NCBI GenBank assembly: GCA_010093485.1
Contig: MU001517.1
Coordinates: forward strand, 242,588-306,587
Reading direction: 5' to 3'
DNA: 64,000 bases
From: Karstenula rhodostoma CBS 690.94
Lineage: Eukaryota; Ascomycota; Dothideomycetes; Pleosporales; Didymosphaeriaceae
The notes beneath the pieces were generated by a model. That model worked only from the letters and a program-made list of their open reading frames with translations. It searched no databases and was not told where the DNA came from. Below are positions 26,122 to 39,391 of the stretch, piece after piece (the first letter of the stretch is position 1; every line of letters begins with the position of its first letter). The translations under genes and the position numbers were made by a program.

Positions 26122-26149
26122 TTATTATTATTATTATTATTATTATTAT
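26122..26149 (+). repeat. (TTA)n microsatellite, copy 1
   Basis: About nine TTA units. The copy 2 counterpart at 49208-49238 has about ten, so the tract length has drifted since the duplication. Confidence 0.8.
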
Positions 26150-26204
26150 CCTTTTTATCCTTATTATTAATAATAAACTCTCTAAGTATTAGGTTATTAT
26201 TATA

Positions 26205-26255
26205 TTTCTTCTTCTTTTTCTCTTTTTTTTTTTTTTTTTTCTTTTCTTTTTTTTT
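26205..26255 (+). repeat. Pyrimidine tract, copy 1
   Basis: About 50 bases of T with few C, including an unbroken run of 18 T. The copy 2 counterpart (49294-49332) has more C and is shorter, consistent with extra C-to-T change here. Confidence 0.75.
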
Positions 26256-26626
26256 ATTTATATATTACTTATAGTTACTACTATATAAAGTCTCTTTATT
26301 ATTAAAATTATCCTTTTTACTAGTCTTATAATTATTAGTAATAGTCTAGATTAGATAATTAGTAGTATATACTACTATAAAGGGTCTAGGTAAATAAGTA
26401 TTTAAGAGTATATTAAGAAAGGTAGTAATTTTACTTTTAAAGAGGATATTAAAGGGCCCTATATAGAGTAGAATTCTAAAGTAATATACTTTATTTATTT
26501 CTATTATAACTAATAGGTAGTTTATATAATAATTAAAAATATTTATACCCTCTAATATTATATTAGTACTATTAATAAAGATATTAATCTTTCTAATTAT
26601 TATATTTATACTAATACTAATACTAT

Positions 26627-27930
26627 ATATATTATATATAATCACTATAAGGGCGGGTAAATTAATAAAGGGGTAGATAATATAAGGTATCGCGCTTTAC
26701 TAATATATAAAGGGACTAAAAAAGTGGCTAAGGCGCGCCTAGTATCTATATATAGGCTAACTAAAAAGGGTATAGTATTAAGCTATCTAAAATAGGACTA
26801 GCGCGAAACTAGTTAAAATAGACTTAGTATATACCTACTAATATATAAGAAATCTAATAATAGAAAGTTAATAAGGTATTAAAAAGGATAGTTCTTATTA
26901 GAACTAAGACTAGGAGAAAAATATATATAAATAGGTATTACTACCTATATTACTTTCTCCTATTCTATACTCTAGTTATTAATAGTATATAAAAATATAA
27001 TTAAAATACCTATCTCTAGTATACTATAAATCCTACTTAATAATATAATACTTATAGTTTTTATTAAACTTACTAATATATTACCTATATCTTAGGATTA
27101 ATCTAACTAATAATAAACTAATATAGGTAGTAATATACCTATTCCCTACTATCTATCTAGAGATAATAATAATAATAACTAATACCTATAATAAAGTAGA
27201 AAAGTATAGTAAAGATATTTAAATAATAATAGTAATAATAGGTAATAGTTATAATATTCTAGAAGTTAAGAGCTGGCTAGAATTTAAAGTTATATATATA
27301 GGTATAAAGGAAGTACTTAAACTATATAAGCTAGACTAGCTAGTAATAAAGTACTTAATAACTACTAGCTATATATATATATTATAGTAATAAAAGATAT
27401 AGAATATATAGAATTACTATAATAATAATAAAGAGGAGACTAAGAAGGATAAGAAATTTATAATAGAGGTAATAGGTAATAAGATAAGTATTTACTAGAT
27501 ATAGAAAATCCTATATAATATAGTAGTATAGATATAGATAATAGTAATAGTAAAGGAGTCCTAAGTCCTATTTTAAGTTCTAAGCACGGAGCCTATAGGG
27601 TAATATATAAAGGGTAAAAGGTAAAAAATAAAAAATAAAGAATAAAGAATAAAGAATAGAAATAGTAACTATATAGGGTTAGTATTTAATAATAGTAATA
27701 GGGGTATATAGTATTTAATTATAAAATACTAAGTATAGGAGCTTAGTATTATATTAATAGTAGAATAAGGTAATAAGAATTATAATATAATTAACTAGTA
27801 TTTAGTTATAATTAGTAGCTTTTAATAGACCTTAACTAGTTCTAGGAAAAGATAGTAATTAAATAAACTTAACTTAGCTAAGTAAGGATTCTAAATAAAT
27901 AAATAAAAAGGTAACTAATTAATACTAGCC
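26627..27930 (-). mobile_element. 1304-bp insertion in copy 1, same family as 16861-18144, reverse orientation
   Basis: The insert is flanked by tactaatactat at 26615-26626 and 27931-27942. Copy 2 has the single empty site at 49692-49703. Read on the minus strand it starts ggctagtattaattagttac and aligns along its length with 16861-18144, ending in tagtgattatatataatata at the left edge. It retains a small GC-richer patch (ggcgcgcc near 26731-26738) and residual TG/CA such as gtggc near 26723 and agctggc near 27270. No coding frame is convincing and no terminal inverted repeat is visible. Confidence 0.87.
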
Positions 27931-29119
27931 TACTAATACTATTATAGTTAATATTTTTAATTATAAAATTATAAGAAACTAAATTTATAGTAAATAGAAA
28001 TTAGATAAGGGTTATACTAGGTCTTATAATAATAATATTATTAGCCTTATTATTACTAAAGAATAGTTTATATTCTCCTCTTAGATAGATAGAATTAAAT
28101 ATAATAACTAGACTATTTAGATAATAGTATTCTTTAATTACCTTTTTTAGTAGTAATTTTAAGGCTATAATAGTATAGTAATATTTAGAATTAACTTAAA
28201 GTAGTACTATAGAGAGGGTATCTATTATTTAGGGGAGTAGAATTATTATAATAGATATTTTAACTAGAATAGAAGTATAGGAGGTATATAAATAATAAAA
28301 AAATATAAAAAATAAAAAGTTAAATTTAGAAAATACTAAGTATAATAAAAAACTAAGAATATTATAAATAGAAAATAGAGATAGCTTTTTAGATACTTAG
28401 GCTATTTAGGAATAATATATTATATTAAATAAAGCTATTAAAATACTTAGATTTATATAGTTTTAGTAGATAGTAGTATTAAGAAATAGATAGTAAACTA
28501 TCTATCTCTAAACTATTAGAATAGTAGTAATTATAATAAAATTAGTACCCTACCTAAATTTAAATTAATAAAGTATTAAGCTATATAGTAGAATAACTAA
28601 CCTATATAAAATATACCTTAAACTAAATAAATATTACCTTTTACTTATATTAGCTTAAAATTTTAGTACTTATAAAAAGTAAATAAAGTATATATATATT
28701 AGTTTTATAGATTATATACTTTTCCCTTTTTTTAATATTAGGCTAGTTACTATTATTTAGATTAGTATATATAGGTAGTATACTATCTAGCTTAGTATAT
28801 CTATTATAGAATTATAGGGGGTATTTAGCTAGCTACTACTAGAGCTAGTATACTTTCTAGTCTATTAGGAGCTTATTACTATAAAATATTAGGCTAAACC
28901 TATATATTTCTACTTTTTAGAGTAATTCCTTTTTCTAAGTATAGAAGGATTAATTAAAATTATATTATATATACTTAGTATAATAGTTTAGTTATAGATA
29001 TAAAATAATAGTTAGCTCTATTACTTTATACTAGAGTTTATTACTTAGAAGGCTAATACTAGAGTATAAGGTAGAAACTATAATATATACTAGACTAAAG
29101 TTATTAAAGTTTTATAATA

Positions 29120-29665
29120 TTTTAATTAAAGTATATATAAGCCTATTATTTTAGGGGATATATTTAAAAATATTCTAAGTTTTACTAATATTATATATAA
29201 CTTTAGTAGGGTAGTTATAAATACTTTTATCTATAATAAATTATAACTATTTAATAAATAATAGTTATACTATAGCTTAATAATAATACTATTAAAGATA
29301 TATAGTATATAATATATAATAAATAGTAAATAGTAATAAGGGAAACTATTATAAGGTTTTACTAATATACTATACTATTTCTAAAGTAGTATAATATATA
29401 TTATTATATATAAAATTAATATATTAGAATAATAATACTATTAAGGGATCTATTATTAGACTTTATCTTTACTTAAACTTTCTACTAGAGTTAACTCTAA
29501 CTCTTTAAGGATATTATTTAAAATAATATAGGTAATAGAATAATAGTATAAAAATTTAAGGTAAATAAAATAATTATTATAGTACTAAATAAGGTTATAG
29601 TTTTTTATAGCTAAGGATTCTTCTAATATTTCCTAAATAGGGATTACTTTAAAAATAATTAGAAT
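29120..29665 (-). pseudogene. Ghost frame of unknown family, copy 1
   Basis: This is the counterpart of 50890-51435, where the minus-strand frame is described. It has the same frame with independent C/T differences. The family is not recognised. Confidence 0.33.
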
Positions 29666-31297
29666 ATAGTAAATTATAGTAAAGAGGACTAGTAGATAAG
29701 AAAAAAGAAAAAAAAGAATAAAATACTAGTTTTTTAAAATATTCTACTAGATAGAATAGTAAGTATAATAAAATAAATAGCCTAATACTAGAATAAATTA
29801 CTAATACTAATAAATATTATAGATTAATATTTTCTATAATAATATATATAAACTATATCTAGAATAGTAAGGTTTAGAAGTAGTTTTATAAAATATCTTA
29901 TTATACCTATTATTTACTCTATAATAAACTCCTTAATTTACTAATTTAAAAGTAGCTACTAATATACTATATCTAGTATACTAGTTATATCTTTTACTAA
30001 GTATTTATAATAGAGTAGTTTTCTTTTATTATTTTATATACCTTAGTAGTATTTTATATAATAATAATTAGGGATCTAGATATACTATATAGCTATATAA
30101 AGGGTAATAATATATAATTTATCTAAATATCTAAATTATAGGCTAAAGAGTAAAGAATAAATAACTTTTATTATATAAATATTTAAATATTTTATTTATA
30201 AGTAGCTAAGTTATATATACTAGGTTAAAGTTTTATTATTATTATAATAGAGCTATTATAGACTATCTCTAGACCTAATAATTATTTAAAACCTACTTAG
30301 CTATTAGATACTATAGTAGGTAGTATAAATAAGAATAATTAATTAGGGTCTAAGTTAACTAGGGGCTCTATTAGATTATAGATAAAGGGGAAGTAAATAG
30401 ATATACTAGAGGGGTAAAAGCTAATATAAAGTAGAAAGGCTATAAGTAAAAGTTAAGGATTAGAAGAAAATAAAAACTAATATTAGGAGTTACTAGTAAT
30501 TAAACTATTATTAAACCTACTAGTATTTAATTATATAGTTAATAATAGTTATATAATATATATAATTCTTATTTAACTATATAGATTTTATTAAACTATT
30601 ATATAATAATATTTTATTTTTTTTCCTATATTTATATTTTTATAAACTCCCTACTTAGTCTTATTAATACTAAGAGCTAGCTTTTAGTTAATATATTATA
30701 TAGTTAAACTCTCTATTATTTACTATTAATATAATTTCTTTTTCTACTTAACTATAATATATTTAATAGACTCTTAATTAGATTATATACTACCCTCTAG
30801 GAGGAAGGGGGGAAAGAGGTAATTAGAAATATAAAAATATTTTACTACTAGATAGATTATTAGACTAGTTAGGAGGTATATTAGAAATATTAAAGGTAAA
30901 TATTAATAAATCTATATATATACTTTAGTAGTAGAAATACTATATTTAATAATAGAATATTACTATTAAATAAAATTATAGCTAATAAAATAAAATATAA
31001 CTTTCTATTTTATTTTATAATTATTATTTAAATAGTTATATTAAAGTATTATTAAGCCTAATATACTTCCCTTTAATTTAGTTTTAACTTTTTTTTTTAC
31101 TTATACTATACTATCTTCTTATCTTAATTCTCTAATAACTAGCCTCTATTATAGTAGAAAATACTATATAAAAATCTTACTTATAATTAATTATAAACTA
31201 GATTCCTTTTACTTTTATAGTTTAGTAATAACCTACTCTATTAGATAAGTCTATACCCTATAATAACTACCTTTATAAGTAATTTAATACTATTATA

Positions 31298-33160
31298 GAT
31301 TTAACTATCTATATATTTACTAAGACCTATAATAACTCTAAGTAGATAATTAATATATTTTCTAAGATAACTATAATCCTCTAGACTATAAGGTCTTAGA
31401 TATTTAAAAACTTTATAGTTATATATAAAGGGGATATATTTTTTATTTTTATTTTACTAGAGTATATTATTTATAACTTTAAATTTATACTAATTAATAA
31501 TATTATATACTTAAGTAACTTAGGTTATATACTATAGTCTATATATATAGAGAGGTTCCTCTCTATATAATAGTATCTATTAAAGAATCCTTACTTATAT
31601 TAGTTTATATAGTTTAATATTAAAAATATTACTAGACTTAAAACTAGTATATAGAGCTTTTTAATAAGTCTTTACTAGTATTATAGAACTATCTTCTATA
31701 TTATTTTATATATAAATAATCTAGATTTTATTTTTTTTATCTCTAATATATCTATTATATACTACTATTACCTTAATTAGTATAGTTTTACTATTAGCTC
31801 CTTAAGGGGCCTTACTATCCTAGGTATTATCTATAGATATTTAAATTCTAAAAATATAGCCTATTATATACCTATTAGTCTACTAGCTATAACTATATAG
31901 TATATATATAACTATATACTTATTAAATTAATAGTTACTAAAAGGGACTATATAAATCTATAGACTAGACTAGTATATTATAAATAGAAACTAGTTATAA
32001 CTAAAATACTAAATAATCTATAATTATATAAAAATATAAAGTATTATTTAGTATATCTTAATATTATTATACTATAGTAGAAATTATAACTAGCTTATAT
32101 AAATAGGGTTAGTAAAGAGCTATAATTTAATATTATAGGTCTCTAACTATATCTTACTAATATAAAGATTATATTTAAAGAATAGTAATAATTAGTATAA
32201 TATAAGAGTAACTCTAAAGTATACTAGTCTAATTAATTTAGTAATATTATTATTAACTATAATTAGAAAAATAATAAAGATATATCTACTATAAGTACTA
32301 ATAATAGTAAAATATACTATTATACCTACTACTATTTTATATTATATAACTAGTTTATTTTATAGTTAATTTATAGGAAGGGCTATACTAATATATATAG
32401 ATTTAACTTTCTATTCTATAATCTCTACTTTTATAATAGTAATAATCCTCTAGATACTAACTTCTTTTTTCTTCTAGAATATATACTACTAGATATATTC
32501 TTTAGATTATTTAAGGATAAAAAGATATTTAAAGTTAGCTTTTATTAGAATAAATTTTATAAGTTTTATATATTAGTTAGAAAAAGTAGTAACTAAAAAA
32601 GGTATATTATAGATATTATAAAAGCTAATCTAGAGTTTTATAAAATAGTTTAGCTATATTAGAACTATATATTATATTAACTAGTAGTATATAAAATTAT
32701 AGTCTAGTTAGAGTAGCTATTAAAACTATAGGCTATTCTAGAACTAGTACCTAAATCTAGTATAGCTATTTATTATTAAAGACTCCTCTAAGGTATACTA
32801 GACTAGTATATAAAAAGGTAATAGATATATTATTAATATTAATAATATCTATACTTTATAGTAAACTAATATATATAATTAGACTTTTTAGAATTTTTAT
32901 TATTTTTACTTATAACTACTTAGCCTATAATTTTAGCTTTACCCTATATACTTAAATAGAAGTAGAGAGGAATAAATATTAGGCTATAAGTAGACCTCCT
33001 ACTATTATATATAATCTTTTAGTAATTATATTTATAATACTATTTTATATATTTATATAGGGTATTTTATATAACTAAAGGGGTTCTATACTTACTAGTA
33101 TAAAATTCTATAGAATTAACTTATAAATAATACCTTACCTATTAGTCTTTAATACTATAG
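31298..33160 (+). pseudogene. Long ghost frame of unknown family, copy 1
   Basis: This is the counterpart of 53060-54900, which I read in detail. About 600 codons in one plus-strand frame carry only TAA and TAG stops. The same residues are recognisable here, for example the GLTILGI and RLPKDKKVFKVSFY equivalents with small RIP changes. Its reading is described under copy 2. Confidence 0.42.
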
Positions 33161-33380
33161 CTTTAAAAAATTTAAGTTTTACTAGATCCCTCTTTATAGT
33201 CCCTATCTCTAACCTTAGTATTATACCCTAGTATCTATTAGAGTATAAGAATTATATAAAAGTAAATAAAAAAAATAGTAATTACTATAAAAAAATATTT
33301 TTAATTTAGAAACTACTCTATAGTAGGTAGTATATTACTAATTATATAATACTAAAGTAAGGCCCTACTATTTATAAAGC

Positions 33381-33430
<50 letters not shown>
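33381..33430 (+). repeat. (TAA)n microsatellite, copy 1
   Basis: About 50 bp, 16 to 17 units. The copy 2 counterpart at 55146-55177 has about ten units, an 18-bp difference made of whole triplets. Confidence 0.9.
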
Positions 33431-36400
33431 GCTAGAATAAGCTATAGACTTTATTTAATAATCTTATAAATATAGTACTATTTATATACCCTACTATCTA
33501 TTAATATATTCTAGATATCTATTAAACTATATTATAGTAACTTTATATATACTAATAGAAAAAAGTAAGTAACTATATAGATAATATTCTATAAGTAGAC
33601 TAGAATATAATATTTAAAATAGTTTCCTATTAAATTATATCTTAATTAATCCTTTAGTAGTAATTAAGATAATACTTAAGAGTATATAAGATTCTTAGTA
33701 AGCTTCTCTAAAGTAGTATACTAAATAAATCCTTTTTACCCCCTATAAAATATTATAGTATACCTATTATTATATTCTAATTATCTATTAAGGGTATATT
33801 AAGATAATATTTATAAATTAGAGTAATCTTTTATTTAGTCTAGTATATATAGTTTAGAAATAGTATACTAGTTTAATTACTATTATTTCTTAGTTACCTA
33901 TAATAATTAAGTTAAAATAATATTTATAAGATAGATACTATACTATCTAGCCCTATATAGATAATTTAGTAAGTTACTAAAATAATAAGCTAATTCTATA
34001 ACTAAATTATAGTTTAATTATAGGTAAAGATATAAGATTATTCTATAATAGACTTATAAGAAAGTACTATTATAGAGTTATTCTATTTAACTTTTAAATT
34101 TTTATTCTTTTTACTAAAATTATTTATTACTTAACCTCCCCTACCTCTAATATCTAAAAATAATATCTAGTAGAGGTAAAAAGAATACTTTAATAGTCTA
34201 GTCTAAATAATAATATATCTAGTTATATTATAATAGAGTATTATATAGTATATTCTATAGATCTATTCTTTTATAGTCTATCTAGAAAAGAAAAGAATTC
34301 CTTATTAACTTTAAAAGTATATCTCTAGTATTACTAGTTAAAAGTAAATATATTATTTATATCTACTTAAGCTTTCTATCCTTATAAAAGGAAAATTTAG
34401 ACTTAATACTATTTTTAAACCTATATTTATTAATTTCTTTATTATAGTAACTCCCTTAATATATAGAGTTAGGTCTTATAGTTAAAGTATAGTAGTTAAA
34501 CTTATATATATATATATATTATAGTATATAATATATTATATTAGTAGTATTTACCTATATCTTCTAATACTTTCTACTTACTTATAGCTATTATAAATTA
34601 GCTAATTTTCTAATTTAAGAATATATAATACTCTAAACCTATACTAGTTTATTAACTAGTATAAAAACTCTTTAATTAAAATATAATTATTACTATATAG
34701 AATAATATTATTACTATTACTATATTTAGAACTTCTCTATCTATAATATAATAAATAATTTATTTTATTATTCTAGCTTCTTAACCTATATATAAGTAAG
34801 GTATAATATTAAAAAAAACTTAGTAAATTCTTTTTTAATACTATAAGAGGGAGTCCTTAATATCTATATTTTAAATACCCCTAAGTACTATTTTATATAT
34901 CTATCTTATATAAAATAGTATATTTATCCTACTATTCTAGAATTCTATTTCTAAATCTTCTATTATAGTAATAGTAATATAGTAAATATTACTTTAAACC
35001 TATTAATAGGTAAAAGGAAGTAGAGTAAAAATAATCTATATAACTTAAATTATATACTAAAATAGTAAAGGCTAGTAGTAATAGTAGTAAGGAAAGTAGT
35101 ATTAAAGATATAATAGAGGATAGAGATAATAATATAATAGATAATAAGAGAGAGAAGGGTATAACTAGTAAAAAAGGTAGTATATTAGAATTTTAGTATA
35201 TAAAATATAAAACTTAAAAAAAAAAGGGCTTAAGAAGATAATATAATAGAAGTTAGTATAGCTAATAAACTAATTTAATATAATTCTAAAAGGTATATTA
35301 TTAAAATAAATAAATATATATAATATCTTTCTAGAATATAAAATATTAAAAGAGTACTTTTCTATTTACTAAATATAACTACTTATATATATAATTATCT
35401 TATTACTATATTATAATACTAGAGTAAGATAAAAACTATAAAGAAATAGAAAAAAAAATAGAGAGTAATAATAGAAAGATAAGTTATAGTTCTAATATAC
35501 TTTAATATAGTAATATAACTATTATATAGATTTTAGTACTAAAATAGAGCTACTAGTAACTAGTTATTATAAAGTATAATTATATAGCTATAACTCCCTA
35601 TATATAGGTATAGAGAAATTAAAATCTAGTAGCTATTATAATAAGAAGGATTACTCTAAATCTAATATATAAAATCTAGATAATAAGTATAATAGTTATA
35701 TATACTTACTACTTTACTATAGTATTAATAGCCTTACTAAACTAGATATAATAGAGGTATATACCCTAAAAATAATTAGGAATATAAGGCTAGATAGATA
35801 AGTATAGTATAGTTATTAGAAATAAAGATAATAAATTAAAACTAAAGTAAAGACTTTATTATCTATAGAACCTATTATATAAATAAATATAATAAAAGAG
35901 ATCTAAACTTATTAGTAATAGTAAGGAGAGAGAGAGTATATATATATAGAGAATATATAATTATAATATCTTATTTAATAATAAGTAGCTAGTTAGTAAT
36001 ATACTTAATTATATAGGTAAAGACTAGTAAATCCTTAATACCCTTAATTATAGTAGATAAGTACTTAAAAGTACTAGAAAAAAGATAGTTAGATATATTA
36101 ATTATATTTATATTATTAAATAGGCTATTATTACTATTAACTTTAAGGTATAGATATATAGTCTAAGGTATATAAATAAGGTAAATTAATATAAATAGAA
36201 ATATAAGAATAGATATTTAGATATTAATTAATTATAAATAAAAATATAGAAATATATAAAGATAGTTAGCTATAATAGAGGAGTAGATAATATTATATAT
36301 ATTTAGAAAAAAGTATCTTAGACTAGTTTTAGTAGTATATATTAGAGGAGAGATACCTAGCTCTAAGGATATAAAAATCTATCTATAATTATAAAATATA

Positions 36401-37661
36401 ATCTTATTTATTTACCTATATATAAGTATAGTATAGCCTATACCTTAGATAGTAAAATTATTAATAGTAACTAGATCTACTAGAATAGTTAACTAATATT
36501 AATAGTTTTATATATATATTCTATACTATTTCCTATTAAAATAGAACTAATACTTAATAATAATTATAGAGGTAGCCTCTATAATTAGGGTATTCTATAT
36601 ACTAAAAATAACCCTAGTTATATAGAATAGTAATAAGGTAAGTTCTAAATACTTAATATAATTTAAAGATACTATTTAATTATAAATAGATTATAAGGGG
36701 AAGGAATATAGTACTAATAATAGAAAACTTTAGTATATAAATAATATTAGTTTTAGGGGGGTAAATAGTAATAGGATTTTTACTATACTAATAAGGGTAG
36801 TAATACTTATTTCTAATAGTAATATAAGTCTAAAGAAAATAACTAAATAATTTATTAAATAACTTAGTATAGCTAACTATATTATTAAGTAAGGAATACT
36901 AATTATATATATTAGTAACTATATTAGATTTACTACCTCTTACTAATATATAATACTAACTTTAATAGAACTTATAACTTAAGTTCTAGTATAAAAAAAG
37001 ATAGGTAGTAAAAAGGGCTTAGAAGAAATAATATAAAGGTACTATTTATAATAATTTTACTTTTAATTAGCTATTCTATTACTACTATCCCTATTAAATA
37101 CTATCTTCTATTATTATAGTTATATTTAAGCCTTTTTAGTATACTATACTAGATATTACTTTATATCCCCTATATAGTTTTTATTTTAATAACCCCCTAT
37201 ACTAGTATACTAAATATAGATACTATATAATTAATAAAAAAATAAAAAAAAAATACTATAATTTAGACTTAATATTAGTAATATACTCTAGTCTAGAGTA
37301 CTAGTATAATATATATAGTTAGATTTAATATCCCTCTAATATTTTAATAGTAATTCTAAATATAAAATTTATACTATCTATTAATTAATCTATTTTTATA
37401 TCTAGTACCCTATTAGGAGATAGTTTTAAATTTAAAATAATCTTTTTAAAATCCTATTTACTATACTAATCCTTATACTAAAGTCCTTCTAAATTTTTAT
37501 ATAAGCCCTCTTTATAGTTAGGTTATCTATTAAAATATATATAGGCTAAACTATAGAATTTTTTATTTATCTATCCTTTATTCTTATAAAAGAGATATTA
37601 ACCTTAGGTAATACTTATATAATATTTAAGTTACCTCTATATAAGAATTTAAACTAATATA
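33431..37661. other. Copy 1 right end, no recognisable gene
   Basis: This is collinear with 55178-59572 apart from the 153-bp insertion in copy 2. At 35929-35956 it holds a short gagaga then tatata tract, conserved near 57672-57698. The empty site for the copy 2 insertion is at 36049-36059. I see no gene in it. Confidence 0.5.
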
Positions 37662-38760
37662 CTATTTAAATATTCTCTAACTAGATAACTCTATATATTA
37701 TCTAAAATTCTATAATAAATAATATTTAAAGTAATACCTTTATATTAGTATATTAATAGGCTAAAATCTAAATAACTAATCTCTTATAGATTAATTCTAT
37801 TTTACTATATTTATAAATATCCTTATACTTATACTAAACTAGATCTACCTTACTCTATAGCTTAAATAAATTTATATAAGTCTCTAATCTTAAATCTATT
37901 AAAAGGTTCTAATAAGTATTCTTATAATATAATATCTAACTACTTTAGTTTAGACTCTTCTAGGGCTTTTAAAAGGTATAGTTATTTCTTAAACTTACTT
38001 ATAACCTTATTATATATAGCTCTAAACTTAAATAGCTTTTATAAAAAGTCTATTAAAATATATAAATCTAGAATAAAGAGATATCTAGAACTATTAAACT
38101 TAGTAGTAAGAATATTAATAGTAAAACTAATATTATACTATTATAAAATAGTAGTAATATTTTATTCTAATCTAAATACCTTTTATAGGAGTTATTTTAG
38201 TAGCTTTATAACCTATTTTAGTTCTCTAATAATTTTTAGTTCTAACCCCTTTTAAGAATATTTAGTTTTAGGAAAAAGCTAGTAGATAAGGTTATAGAAG
38301 AATAGATAGAAGGTATTTTTTAGTATATATTCTAACTATATATTTAACTCTATATATATAAGTACTAAAATCTAAAAGAAAAATATAGAAGTAAAACTAG
38401 TTATATCCTCCTATATACTAAAAATTAACTTATAGAATTTACTATTTTTATAGCTTAATAGTAATAATAAATCTATACTATAATAACTAATATATATTAG
38501 TTACTTACCTAGTAATTTAAATTTATTTATATTCTAGAATCTTATTACTAGTATATAGGGTAATAATTAAAGAAAATAGTTATAAAACTATTTAATATTA
38601 TACCTTATAATCTCGCTTATAATTAATTTATCCTATACTAAAGCCTTATTAATAACCTAATTATTAGCTAATAGATTTAATAACTTACTATAGGATATAG
38701 TTATAGCTATAGGTTATAGAAAGGTAAGTTTAAAAAGTTATTTAATTATTAAGTAATTCT
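37662..38760 (-). pseudogene. Ghost frames of unknown family at the left end of the unit
   Basis: On the minus strand, about 38190 down to 37662 reads as one protein-like frame with runs such as LYLLKALEESKLK and FNRFKIRDLYKFI. A second frame from about 38750 to 38230 reads LFSLIITLYTSNKILEYK and IFLLDFSTYIYRVKYIVRIY. Both carry TAA and TAG stops of RIP type. They may be one gene with a frame break or an intron. I do not recognise the family. Confidence 0.35.
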
Positions 38761-39359
38761 AGATTATACTACTTAGTACTAGTAGTTTTTTTTAGAATAT
38801 ATAATTTCTTTTATATTAACCTAGTATCTATTAATCTAAATAGCTAATTTATTTTAATAAATATTTAATTTAGGTAGGGACTAAAATAATAGCTACCTAA
38901 GACTAAAGTATTAACTTAAAGTCTAATTTATTTTATTAAAGTAATAACTTATAAATAATTAGCTAGCTAAAGGGAAAGTCTATACTAAGTTAATACTACT
39001 AGAGAATACTATATTAATAGATATAGATAGCTTAAAATATAAATATTAATTAAATTTTAATATATATACTTAGTCTTATATACTATATTAGTAGTTTAGG
39101 GAAGCTCTTTATTAGTAGAGAAGTATATAATTCTTATTTTACTACTTATTTAGAGTATTAAATATACCTATTTCCTAGATATATAAAGCTAATAGTATTT
39201 AGTTATAATAGTATAGTATAGAAGGGGATTAGAAGTTATTCTACTAAAAATAAAAATTTTATTATAATATTAATTAAAGCTATATTATATATATTCTATT
39301 ATACTAAGGATATTATAAAAAGTAGTAATCTAGATATATACTATAAGAAGAGATTAGCT

Positions 39360-39391
39360 AAAAAAAAAAGAAAAAAAAAGAAAAAAAAAAA
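39360..39391 (+). repeat. A-rich tract with two G interruptions
   Basis: This is the copy 2 counterpart of the A23 run at 6665-6687. It is preceded here by about 40 bp that copy 1 lacks. Confidence 0.75.

Larger units (their letters stand above)
20641..26614. other. Copy 1 of the tandem unit, no recognisable gene
   Basis: This is collinear with about 43716-49691. It is decayed repeat sequence. A possible plus-strand ghost frame is noted in its copy 2 counterpart at 45143-45650. Simple-sequence tracts are listed separately. No tRNA, terminator or intact gene is visible. Confidence 0.5.
5000..37661 (+). repeat. Tandem duplication, copy 1 (about 21.73 kb unit, interrupted by three insertions)
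   Basis: The segment aligns in the same orientation with 37662-59572. Collinear blocks are 5000-7841 with 37662-40540, 9150-11903 with 40527-43280, 20194-26626 with 43281-49703, and 27943-37661 with 49704-59572. Removing the insertions at 7842-9149, 11904-20188 and 26627-27930 plus their target duplications leaves about 21,734 bp, against about 21,747 bp for copy 2. Differences between copies are almost all C/T or G/A transitions, plus small changes in A tracts and triplet repeats. Both unit ends carry the short string aYtaatata, suggesting microhomology at the breakpoint. Confidence 0.9.

Noticed and set aside
26122..26149. A CRISPR-like or regulatory array in the TTA tract and pyrimidine run
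   Set aside because: These are simple microsatellite and homopyrimidine tracts with no spacers, and they drift in length between the tandem copies.
26346..26645. A 99-residue open frame on the minus strand
   Set aside because: It begins at a GTG, has a low-complexity Ile/Asn/Tyr composition and crosses the junction between the tandem unit and the 26627-27930 insertion. It is a chance gap between TAA/TAG stops.
37600..37700. Possible terminal inverted repeats at the ends of the 21.7-kb unit
   Set aside because: The reverse complement of the right end looks loosely like the left end (tttaaat...taact), but the match needs several transversions and gaps, which RIP does not produce. Low complexity explains it.
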